A stretch of 64,000 nucleotides of DNA from Sapria himalayana (lineage: Eukaryota; Streptophyta; Magnoliopsida; Malpighiales; Rafflesiaceae): positions 1,335,314 through 1,399,313 of the forward strand of contig JAREIK010001332.1 in assembly GCA_029783825.1 (NCBI GenBank), read 5' to 3'. The notes under the pieces were generated by a model, which saw nothing but the letters and a program-made list of their open reading frames with translations, was not told the origin of the DNA and made no database searches. The first letter of the stretch is position 1. Each line of letters begins with the position of its first letter. This document shows positions 23,684 to 33,780 of this stretch, piece by piece. Made by a program: the position numbers and the translations under genes.

Positions 23684-26600
23684 TGTGACTATGTTACTCA
23701 ACCTAATTTAATAGGTTAGGTAATATTACAAAAGCTCATTAATAAGAGTATCTCATTAGCTGAGATCTACGAGTTCATGGTTCATACCAATATTATAATA
23801 GACTTTTATCTAGATATTAATCTCAAAATAATTATGTCAATGATTTAACTATTCAACAAGAGACAACCTATTTTCACTAAAATGAATATTCAAATTGTTA
23901 AACAATCTTAGGTCAATGGTCTGTTCATTTAATTTATATGACATCATTAAGTTGTTTGACATATTTTATGTTAGATAGAAAATGAAGGTTGAGGTGTTAT
24001 GCAATGACCCCTTGCTCTAATAGCATGTGTATGCTATCATTGAGTCTTTCTTAATAGTAGTCTCTTCATAGCTACCCTTGATACATCACCACTAAGACAA
24101 CAATTCAATCCTGCATAAGAGTCATTCACAATCTCATATCATTTAGACAAATTCATCAACTACCCTTGATAGTTGATTCATATGCATATTCTTATTCTCC
24201 AACCTCCATTGTCATAATGACCAATGATTTGCATGATTTATAAGTATGTTCACTTTCAACTTCGTAAGAACCATACATACTCAATTAAAATATGATTTTC
24301 TTGAGATTTACCAGTGGGAACCATACGAGTAAAAGTAGCTCATAAAAATTATTACCACCTTGTAAGTCACAACATACTTATATATGCCCCGAAGACATAT
24401 AAAAGTGTTCACATATTTTCCTTCATAAACATCATACTTATTATAATTAATATACTTAAATATCAAGGTTCAATATTTAGGTTTATCTCGTGCAATATAA
24501 TTATAACCACTACTACCACCTTCCAAAATTTTGCACATGTGAGCTTCATGGATTTATCCATCACTATCTTGTCCATCATGATAATCTCTTATAAACCCAC
24601 AAGTTATCAAAACCCTAATTCAAGTACTATCCAGTCATCATCCATAAATATCCATAACATAAAATAAATCAAACTAATAATATATTTATAATTCAAACCA
24701 ATTACATCATATAATTCAAATTATACAAACATTAGACCATGCTTGCATATAAATTCTTGAATATATTCCTAGAGAAAAGAAGTGTGAGAACCATTTAAGA
24801 CAACAATTCAAACTAATAGCATGTGTATGTTATCATTGAGCCCTTCTTAATAGTAGTCTCTTCATAGCTATCCCCTTGATACATCACCACTAAGACAATA
24901 ATTCAATCCTGAATAAGAGTCATTCACAATCTCATATCATTTAGACAAATTCATCAACTACCCTTGATAGTTGATTCATATGCATATTCTTATTCTCCAA
25001 CCTCCATTGTCATAATGACTAATGATTTGCATGATTTATAAGTATTTTCACTTTCAACTTCGTAAGCACCATACATACTCAATTAAAATATGCTTTTCTT
25101 GAGATTTACCAGGGGAACCATACGAGTAAAAGTAGCTCATAAAAATTATTACCACCTTGTAAGTCACTACATACTTATATATGCCCTGAGGACATATAAA
25201 AGTGTTCACATATTTGCCTTCATAAACATCATACTTATTATAATTAATATACTTAAATATCAAGGTTCAATATTTAGGTTTATCTCGTTCAATATAATTA
25301 TAACCACTACTACCACCTTCCTATCTTTTGCACAGTTAATCTCTTATAACCACAAGTTGTCAAAATCCTAATTCAAGTACTATCTAGTCATCATCCATCA
25401 ATATCCATAACATAAAATAAATCAAACTATTAATATATTTATAATTCAAACCAATTACATCATATAATTCAAATTATACAAACATTAGACCATGCTTGCA
25501 TATAAATTCTTGAATATATCTCTAGAGAAAAGAAGTGTGAGAACCATGCCCTCACCCCCCCCCCCCCCCCAAACTATAGGGATTGGCATAAGTCATGCAT
25601 CCCATGCTTGCTTGTGGAACCACTAAGGAGTGTGAAATTTATTCCTAGGGTTAGTAGCTGTCATGTCTTTGCTTATTGTATGAGGGAGAAGAAAAAGAAA
25701 AAGAAAATGATGGATATCTCAAAAATTCTTTAACTTTTATTTTTATATATGGGCTGCTTTGCATTACTCTAAGTAGGAAGTCATGACTTTTGGAAGAAAG
25801 TCATAACTTTAGTCATCATCTCTTTATCTTGAGGTTATGACTTTATAAAATTATTGTGACTTTGTTTAATATATTCATCTTTCTATAACACAAAGTCACA
25901 TTATTGACAACAACTATGACTTAGGCCTAATCTCTCTATAACACATAGTTGCAACACTATAAAATAGCCATAATATTATACATTCATTATTTATAATTTA
26001 TTAAGGGGCATAACACTATGAAATGGCTGAGGAGTGGAGACAAATTCTTATATTTTTATATAGCTTTGTCATTGTGTGAAGGGCATGGTGCAAAAGTAAC
26101 TCTTTAATTCTCATAAGTGTCCATGACAGTATGAGTGAACATGGCACTAGTCTTTTATCCTCTCATAATCATGTTTCAATGGTGCTATTAGGTTTTAAAT
26201 CATTTGCACTTAGCTTACATTGAAAAGTCATGGCTATGTCTTCATTTGAGGATCAGAGGCTGAGCCTTGGAAATGGTTTTTCTCGAGTAATATCCTTTAT
26301 AATATTGAGTGTCCCAAAAATCACAACTTTGAATAATTAACATAGCTTTGGTATGAGTAATTGTGGCTATGTAATTTTTTATAGCTCAAGAGTCATGGCT
26401 TTGTAAAATTACTATTCTTTGACTTGAGACTACAGAGCCATATAAAAAATAAATTTGTGCTCTATGAAATTGGTCACAACATTGAGTACTAGTGCGGTAC
26501 TTAGTTGCTATGATGAAAAATTAACATTGAATCCATTAAAAATTTCCAAGCTAAGTATGGATCAACTCCATGAAAATATCATAACCATTAAGAATGTGTC
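23684..26600 (-). repeat. Right (5') LTR of Athila-like gypsy element
   Basis: Partner of the LTR at 17524-19815. It starts TGTGACTATG at 23684 beside the primer site, and homology can be followed to about 26580. It is about 0.6 kb longer than the left LTR because it contains a tandem duplication (24017-25547). A poly-C run interrupts it at about 25553-25570. By eye the two LTRs are strongly diverged, so the insertion is old. The exact outer end and target duplication were not resolved. Open frames at 24314-24667 and 25054-25371 are LTR sequence. Confidence 0.7.
24017..25547. repeat. Tandem duplication of about 0.75-0.78 kb inside the LTR
   Basis: Unit 1 (about 24017-24794) and unit 2 (about 24813-25547) are almost identical over their length: compare CTAATAGCATGTG at 24017 and 24813, and GTGTGAGAACCAT ending 24794 and 25547. 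Unit 2 lacks about 43 bp near 25330. The left LTR has one unit, so the duplication happened in place after integration. The near identity of the units contrasts with the strong divergence between the two LTRs. Confidence 0.85.
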
Positions 26601-26929
26601 GCATAATAGAAAGATTGTATTAATGAGTTGGTGAGCTGAGTACAAGAATTACCACCGACAAAAAATAGACATCATTAGGTAGATTTTTAGCCAAGAATAT
26701 ATATCAAAACTATGTAATATTTACTGATCTATATTTTCAGATAAATATCTCCAAAAAACTAATTGATTTCAAGATAATTCATCAAAGTTCTCAAAAATAC
26801 CAAAATTATGAAATTAATATATAATATCTTCATTTCTATATCTACATCTCATTATTAACTATCCAAATATGTATGAATATTTGGTAAATTAAATGCTAAA
26901 AATTTTTCCATTAGTATATCTATATATAA

Positions 26930-28520
26930 GTAATAAGTCTTTCCATGCAAATGTCATTCACACATTTACTCATTTTAGGTAATGTCTCAATTACCCTTGA
27001 TAATTTCTTTGGGTATGTACTTGTATTCTCCAACCTCTAATTATCTCTAAGATGCAAGATAATATGGTACAAATTACATTTCTATTTTTGCATTCATAAG
27101 CACCATACTCACAAGAATTAAATATACATCTTTCCATGAATCTCACCTTTGAAAGTCATACAAGATTAAATAATTATCAAGGCTATCACTACCATATGAG
27201 TCTCACACATGTGCATGTGTCACATGAAGAGCCTATCACCATCTACCATAGTTAATACTTGACTTCCACATTATGGTGAAACTCATAAATAAGCCATTAT
27301 ACTTAACTCATATATTACTTTAAACATATAGATAGTATATAATACTTTAGTTTCAATACATTCATGATGTTAGCTTCATTAGTATTTTACTCATAATGAT
27401 TAAAAATATCTCAAATTCAAGTTTTCACCGATTAGTTTATCTCATGTGTTAAGATTAGAAGAATTATCACTTTCTTCTAATCGAATCACACGAATATGTC
27501 TCACGACTTACCTGTCGTTATCCACTATGAACTACAAATATAAATTGATGTATTCATAAAAATTCTAATTTTTAGTTTTAAATTGTGTTCTTATCTATCA
27601 ACATCAAAATACCAAATTAACACAAATATAAACTAATAAAATAAATAATCCATCACAACAAAATTATATTATTAACCATATAAATCAATTTAGCTAGACA
27701 TTGAGGAGGAAATCATGTGAGATATGTTAAATAGTATGTCATGGATTTAAGAGTCCTATTGAATACCCAAACAATTTTCTAAGCATAAAACTCTAATTTA
27801 AATTGAAGTTTCTTATTGTTTGTCTTGGATTTTCCTTTAATTTGGGTTGAATTTATTTTGCCTATGGTTCTTGATATGTGCATTGTGTTCCCCTTCTCTC
27901 TTTTTTTCTCTTTTTCTTTAAGTGTAACTTTATACCTAGGAATTTATGTGGAACTTCAATATGAAGTTTTGATATAGAATTGAAGTCATGACTTTTTCAT
28001 CTTTTTGGACCTTCTCTAAATCACAAATGTCATAATACTAGGAATGGTTGAATAGATACTTGTCTCTCTGTAACATAAAGTCATGGTACTAAGAATGATT
28101 ATATCTTTGGTCTTAACTTTGTGAGAAAATTGTTGTAGTACTAGGATTATTGTGATTGGGATTAATTTTTATATAACACAAACTCATGATGCTAGAATTA
28201 GCCATGACTTTGGTCTTATTTTTCTGACAAATTATCATGGATGTAAGATTACCTTGGATGAGGCAAAAACTCTATGTAACACAAAGTTGTGCCATTAGAA
28301 ATGGTCATGTCTTTGGTATTTTCTCTCTAGAATTGAAAGTTGTAGCATTAGAAAATACTAATACCAGTTAATTAATCTATAGAATGAATAAGTTGTTGCA
28401 TTGGAATGTGCTAAGACTAATTATACGAGTGGGGTACTCGACTGTCATGACTTGAAAATAATGTTATGACTATAAAGTAGTTTAGAGCAAGTGTAACCAC
28501 GACACCAAGAAAATATTAAC
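26930..28520 (-). repeat. Related gypsy LTR, third copy
   Basis: This segment follows the order of landmarks in the two LTRs to its left: the TCATTCACA...CTACCCTTGATA-like block near 26950-27000, CTCCAACCTC near 27035, and the long series of phrases around GTCATGAC/CACAAAGT to about 28480. It ends near the block containing GGGGTACTCGACTGTCATGA. It is too diverged to be one of the same pair and represents another element or a solo LTR in the same orientation. 26600-26930 shows no clear affiliation. Confidence 0.55.
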
Positions 28521-29121
28521 ACCATAATAAATATGTTGTATATTGAAATAATTATGTCAACTTGATGATAGAGTCATGGTATAAAATGATTTCCATGATT
28601 ATTTAGGTAGAGTTACAAGCATGACATGATGCCATATCTACTTAAAAGTAAAGTGGAGGGTATACATAAGTTTTGAAAAGAATATTATCACAACTCTTCA
28701 TTTCTCTTCTCCCCTCTGAGCTTTTAATCCACTGAGTTATAATTTTTACCAAAATTCTTTATAATTTTATTAATATTTATCAGATTTTCTTAAAATAAGT
28801 ATTTAGTGAAATAGATGCAGACGCACCAAAATTTCTTAAATTCTATTAATGAAGACAAAGATGAGTGGTACACATGGATATTCTCCTAACATTGGTGGAT
28901 GTGAGGAAAGGGATTGAAGGAGATAAAAAGAGGAAGTTGGTTCTTGAAGGGGAGAAATCAATCTACGTTAGGTAAGAAGTTTTCCTATTCTTTTAAACCC
29001 AAAACTCTAAACCCTAAACCATGCATTTTAAACCCTTAACAATAAAGTTGTATGCTAACAATCTATTGAAAAATATAAAATTGATGAAGAATCATCATGG
29101 TATTATATTTTTTATTTGGAT
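28521..29121. other. Retroelement debris flanking the young hAT insertion
   Basis: AT-rich sequence with no intact frame. The last 120 bases share the phrase CTATTGAAAAATATAAA with 32851-32867 on the far side of the hAT element, so the young transposon landed in a low-complexity internal region of a gypsy-like element. Two CCCTAAA-type heptamers near 29003-29020 are too few to be telomeric. Confidence 0.4.
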
Positions 29122-29440
29122 TAGAGGTGTCAAACGTGCCGGGCCGGGCCGGCCCGGCACGAGGCACGGCACGGTCCGGCCGTGCCAGGGCCGGCCCGGC
29201 ACGTTCAAAAACCGTGCCCGGGCCCGTGCCGTGCCCGGGCGAGGCAAAGCACGTGTCGTGCCGTGCCTGGCCCGGCACGGCTCGTGCCTTGGCACGGCAC
29301 GCCGGCACGGGTCCATCCCGTGCCGGTCCCGCAGGCACGCGTGGCACTGGCGGCGTGCCACGCGTGCCGTGGCGTGAGTCGTGAGTGGCGACTCACGAGT
29401 CGCTGAGTGGTGACCCATCCGGGCCCCCCCGGTAAAAAGA
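29122..29440 (+). promoter_or_regulatory. 5' subterminal GC-rich transposase-binding-type array
   Basis: Just inside the left terminal repeat are dense direct and inverted repeats built from GGCACG/CGTGCC. In studied hAT elements such as Ac, repeated subterminal motifs are where the transposase binds; assigning that role here is inference from position. Long open frames in all frames (29021-29655) are a by-product of the low stop-codon density of GC-rich repeats, not genes. Confidence 0.6.
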
Positions 29441-29480
29441 CCGCGGGTCGGGTCCAAACAGACCCGACCCGCGGTCTTTT
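29435..29480. repeat. Perfect 20-bp inverted repeat with 6-nt loop
   Basis: AAAAGACCGCGGGTCGGGTC at 29435-29454 is followed, after CAAACA, by its exact complement at 29461-29480. A single-stranded copy could form a stable hairpin. Most of one arm (with one mismatch) and the loop are kept, reversed, at about 37285-37312 in the deletion derivative, next to its internal breakpoint. Confidence 0.9.
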
Positions 29481-29992
29481 CTGCCGAAAACCGACTCCAC
29501 TGACTCAGAACCGAGAAATTCGAATTTTCCAACGGAAAAAAAAAAAATTTCAAACTTTGAGCGAATTTCAGCCCTTGGATTCGCCTCCAACGGCTAGGGG
29601 GCAGAATCCAACAGTCCTCGTGATTCTGCCCCTTAAATATATTAAAAAAATTCAAAAAATTAATAAAAAAATAATTTTTTTTAAAAAAAAAACTTTATTT
29701 AGCCTATATAATCTACCCCCCTCCCTATAAAATTTATGTTTTTCAAAAACATAAATCCTCTCAATATTTTCTCTCTCTCACATAAACCGTGCTTCTCTCT
29801 CTCGGCCCTCGTGATTTTGATTTCGGCTTGGATTTTCGTGAAACTCAACTTGAGTTTTGAACATCAAAGCTTCATGCGGTGCATCTTGCACGTGAGTGAC
29901 CTCATTGCTTTTACCGGGTAATATAATTTACTTTTTTTTTATTTTCTCTCTCTAAAGCTTCTCTCTCTAGAAAAACTTACGAAAAATAAAAA

Positions 29993-32116
29993 ATGACAAA
30001 TACACCTAACACATATTTAAATTTGGAAAATGAAAATGTTAGTGTTACACAAACGTCTGTGGCTCCTGAAACTTTGGTTTCTCCTGTCATCTCAGCCCAA
30101 AGTTCTAAAAAACAAAAAAATAGGACTTCTGTAGTTTGGACACATTTTATAATCATAACACAAGTAGATGTTAGGGGTGAGGAACATGAAATGACACAGT
30201 GCAAATATTGTATGAGACTTTTAACATGCAAGAGTACATGTGGGACTGGGCACCTAAAGAGGCATGCTGAAATATGCTCAAAAAAACATGGACCGTTAGA
30301 TCCTAGGCAAACCCAACTAGGCACTATATATTTTGAGACTGGATCGAGTTCAGTCTCAAAGTTTACTCCCTTCGTATACTCCAGCGAGTTGGGTAGGGAC
30401 GGCATGGCCAGACTCATCACATTGATGGGTCTTCCGATCAGATTTTCGGAAGATCCGAGGGTAGTGCGCATCATACAGACTTATTTTCAGCCATCCTATC
30501 GTAGGATTCCTAGGTCCACATCTAGGAGTGACATACTAAAGATATATAAGTTAGAAAAACAAAAAATAATTAAGGAATTTTTGGCATTTAGTGGAGTGGT
30601 GTCCGTGACGTCCGATATATGGACATGTCACGATGATTCTTCTTATGCATGTATCACGAGTCATTATGTCGATTCAAACTAGACAATAAATAAAAAAATA
30701 TTAGGATTCACTGAGATTCTTCATCCTCATGATGGCCCGGCCATTTTTGAGTGTATGATGAAAATATTTAGGGAATATAAAATTCAAAATAAAATTTTTA
30801 GTGTCACTTTCGATAATGCTGCGAATAATGGAGTAGCGATCAATATGTTTGTTAGGAATATTAGAGACGCACCATTAGGAGAGATATTTCATGTCAGATG
30901 CATGTGTCATGTTATTAACCTGATAGTTCAAGCGGGTATGAAGGTGTATTCCCCCGCGTTGGAAAATATACGCAATGCACTCAAGTATATTCGCACTCCT
31001 CGCAGACTACAAGAGTTTGGTAATCTCTGTTTGTCTGTGAATCTTAAGAAGAAGAAATTCCAATCTGATGTGAGACATCATTGGAATTACACGTACCTGA
31101 TGTTGGAATCATGTGTTGGATACGAACACGTGATATCCGACTACGTCAATAGTAAGAGTGGCGAACTTATTGTTGACGACACTGACTGGGATTCATGAAT
31201 TTCATTTATGAAATTTCTGAAGATATTTTATGACACGACGAACATGTGTTCGTCGGTTTATACGCCCACCACTTGCATTGCACTCCGTTGCATATGCAAC
31301 ATTAGTAGCATGTTTAGGATGTATCGAGCGGACCCGACGCTCAGCCATATGGTTGCAGAGATGGAGACCAAGTACCTGAAGTACTGGTCCACCATTCCAT
31401 CTCTTTATTGCCTCGCAGCATGCATGGACCCTAGGGCTAAGGTGGAAGGGGTTCAAAACACCCTGACTTTCATTTCCTCGTGCATGAACCTGGAAGAGCC
31501 ACCTCAAGGGTTCATTTACGAGAAGTTGACAGACCTGTTCACATACTACGATACTAGGTATGGTGGTGGTGGTGGTGGTGAGACTGTGAGTATGGACTCT
31601 GATACCTTGTTTCGAGATGACGCTTATTCCATTAACCTAGCGAGGGGGAAACGTAGGGGTGGACCTTCACATAGGAGTGAGCTGTCTCGGTACTTAGATA
31701 CCGATTACTGCTCAATCCTATCACCTTCTGACAATAAGAATCTTGATTTATTACAGTGGTGGAAATCATATGAGTCCGCCTATCCCGTGCTATCTAGGAT
31801 GGCACGGGATCTACTGACTCCTCCGGTGTCGAGCGTAGCATCGGAGTCTGCTTTTTCTGTTGCAGTGAACGTGATTTCGGATAGGAGATCGAGATTACGT
31901 CCATATATGGTTGAGGCCTTGGCATGTTTGAAGGATTGGGAGGAATCGAGATTTAGCATCAGTGATCGTGCTGAAGCTGGGACTGTGATAGACACTGCAG
32001 TCGCCTCCACATCCACTACGATGGCGGAGGAGCTGATTGCTGATGATGATGACCCATATGATACTGATCTTGATGTTGCGGCTGATGATTCTCATGATAT
32101 GCCGCTTGACGATTGA
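29993..32116 (+). pseudogene. BED-finger hAT transposase with two in-frame stops
   Basis: A single frame of 707 codons carries TAG at 30680-30682 and TGA at 31196-31198. The product would be an Ac-like hAT transposase, which cuts the element's ends and inserts them with 8-bp duplications. Visible domains: a BED zinc finger at residues about 45-97 (C70, C73, H87, H91); the RNase H-like core, with SDIW (D208) and FDNA (D274) as the expected first two acidic residues; a Gly run at 524-529; and a C-terminal dimerisation domain at about 565-650 with SVASESAFS, whose Glu is the conserved acidic residue, then ISDRRSRL. The tail is acidic. The TAG replaces a Trp that is TGG in copies A and D. The frame is otherwise open. 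Start chosen at the first Met upstream of the finger. Confidence 0.93.
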
Positions 32117-32569
32117 TGCTCATCTGCTCTTTTTTTTCGATATTTTTTTATTTTTTTTATTTATACGCTTTGTTTGTACTTTGTGTTGAAACTTATACTT
32201 TTTTTTCGGAGTATTGGTTTCAAAAGCATGAATGGTAATTTTTATTTGTGTAGTTTAAATTTTTTTTAATTAAAATTTTTACTAACTTAATGTATTTATT
32301 TATTATTTTAAGATTTAAATTTTATTTTAAAATTTATTAACTTTAAATTTTAATATTTAATTAATAAATTCTAATATTAAAATATGCTAAACTTAATTGA
32401 AAAAAAAAATAAATTTTCTAATTTTTGTTTGTTACATTTAATTTTAAATGTAATATTTTTTACAAAAAATTTTATTTTTTATTTATTACATAAACTCTAA
32501 AGTAAATACAGATTAACAGAAACTTAATAAAAAAATTTAAAAAAAAAAAAATTTTTATAATCTGCCAAG
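32117..32569 (+). other. AT-rich 3' untranslated region of the hAT element
   Basis: T- and A-rich sequence between the transposase stop and the 3' GC-rich subterminal region. It contains long T runs and no reading frame. The corresponding sequence in copy D is at about 9380-9720. Confidence 0.6.
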
Positions 32570-32810
32570 TGCCAAGCACGGGCCGTGCCCGTGCTTGGCT
32601 CCCGGGACCCGGACCCCGGTTGAGCCGGTCCAGGTGACCAGGTCCAGCCATGCGGCTCCCACCCCGCCCCGCCTACCCTGCCCCTGCCGTGCGCCCGTGC
32701 CGCCTGGCCAAGCCAACCGTGCCCGAGCGGGCCGGGCACGGCACGGTAGCACGGCGGGGCACGTGAAAAACGGGCCGTGCCGTGCTGGGCCGGCCCGTTT
32801 GACACCTCTA
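32570..32810 (+). promoter_or_regulatory. 3' subterminal GC-rich array of the hAT element
   Basis: GC-rich block ending in the right terminal repeat, made of GTGCCCGTGC/GGGCACGGCACGG-type repeats. Its reverse complement (32665-32810) is almost identical to the left part of the short element at 37084. By analogy with Ac this is a transposase-binding region; that is inference. The open frames at 32524-32883 are composition artefacts. Confidence 0.6.
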
Positions 32811-33780
32811 ATTTGGATAGACAAAAAAGAGGCTCGAAAGAGGTCAACAATCTATTGAAAAATATAAAGTTGTATGCTAACAATAGAGAGATTCACTTGA
32901 AGGTAGAGCTAAAATCTATATATAATTCCTTAGCGATGAAATTAGAGAGAATAAATACACATTGGGAAAATTATAGAAAATAAAAAAAGAAGAAGATAAA
33001 GTTTATGTGGAGTAATGAGATGCATTGTAAGAAATAAATTTTAATAAGGAGTACTTTCTGCCCAATAAAAATTTTAGGATCGTGTTATGAAGATTTTGGA
33101 AGAGATAATGAAAAGAGTGTAGACTGGAGCAATAGGAAGTACATAAGAATATGGGCAACTTTATGAGACTCTCAAGTGAGTGCAAAAAGATAGAAAATGG
33201 CCGAGAATAGAGATAAAGGTAACATGCATTATAGAAAGAAATAGTTAATCAAAGATTTGGAAACGTATAATGAGAATCAAAAATACATATACTTTATACT
33301 TGGCCTTTTTGAAGATTAACTCAACTCAATCAAAAGATGACAATATGTATTATGCAGAATGATCAACCATGCCCAAATTTGAGTTATCAAGAGCATAGAT
33401 TCCACTGAAGGATTTGGAAGCCAATGGTCAACCACACTATCCATCTTATTTTGCACATTGATACACTATGTAATTTTGTTCCTTTGTGATGTGTATTATA
33501 TGCTTCTTTCTGTTGATTACGAGTTTCAAAAAAAAAGAAAGAATTAATGCTTGAGGATGAATAATACTTTGTGTGTGAGTTTTTTGGAACTCCAAGTACT
33601 AACTTTTTGGGTTGTTTGATATGAACTTATTGTTGTGTTCATATGTATTTTGCCTTTAAATGAAAAAAATTAACTAAATCATGATTTTGATGGAGTTTGA
33701 TGAATAATAATGAAAATGAAATTATTTTGTGTAAAATTGGTGAACATGATGGAGAGATAACTTAGAGAGAAGAAAAGTAA
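32811..33780 (+). mobile_element. Gypsy-like internal debris right of the hAT element
   Basis: Decayed plus-strand retroelement sequence. At about 33545-33600 the phrase AATGCTTGAGGATGAA followed by TGTGTGTGAG resembles the segment preceding the 3' LTR of Athila-type elements (the sequence usually ends in AGTGTGGGG). Upstream, 32880-33250 is purine-rich and might be gag-like or env-like; no domain can be named. Begins with the right copy of the hAT target duplication. Confidence 0.45.

Larger units (their letters stand above)
29122..32810 (+). mobile_element. Young hAT element with perfect TSD and TIRs
   Basis: A complete 3689-bp hAT transposon. The termini TAGAGGTGTCAAACG (29122) and CGTTTGACACCTCTA (ending 32810) are perfect 15-bp inverted repeats. 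Identical 8-bp duplications, ATTTGGAT, flank it at 29114-29121 and 32811-32818. GC- and CpG-rich subterminal arrays of GGCACGG-type repeats occupy both ends, in sharp contrast to the AT-rich surroundings. A CT-rich leader (29740-29810, 29940-29970) precedes a transposase frame that is continuous apart from two stops. Intact CpGs and a perfect duplication make it, with its deletion derivative at 37084, the most recent insertion in the window. Confidence 0.96.

Noticed and set aside
24314..25371. Two similar plus-strand proteins of about 93-117 codons suggesting a duplicated gene pair
   Set aside because: Both fall in the tandemly duplicated part of a gypsy LTR, on the strand opposite the element, with no domain; the similarity comes from the DNA duplication.
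29003..29020. Telomere-like CCCTAAA motif
   Set aside because: Only about two adjacent units; insufficient for an interstitial telomeric tract.
29021..29655. Several long overlapping open frames on both strands rich in Arg, Pro, Gly and Ala
   Set aside because: They lie in the CpG-rich subterminal repeats of the hAT element, where stop codons are rare in every frame; same for 32524-32883 and 37052-37696.
29977..30474. Minus-strand open frame of 165 codons opposite the transposase N-terminus
   Set aside because: It is the antisense shadow of the BED-finger coding region, with no motif of its own; likewise 31202-31507 and 31780-32095.
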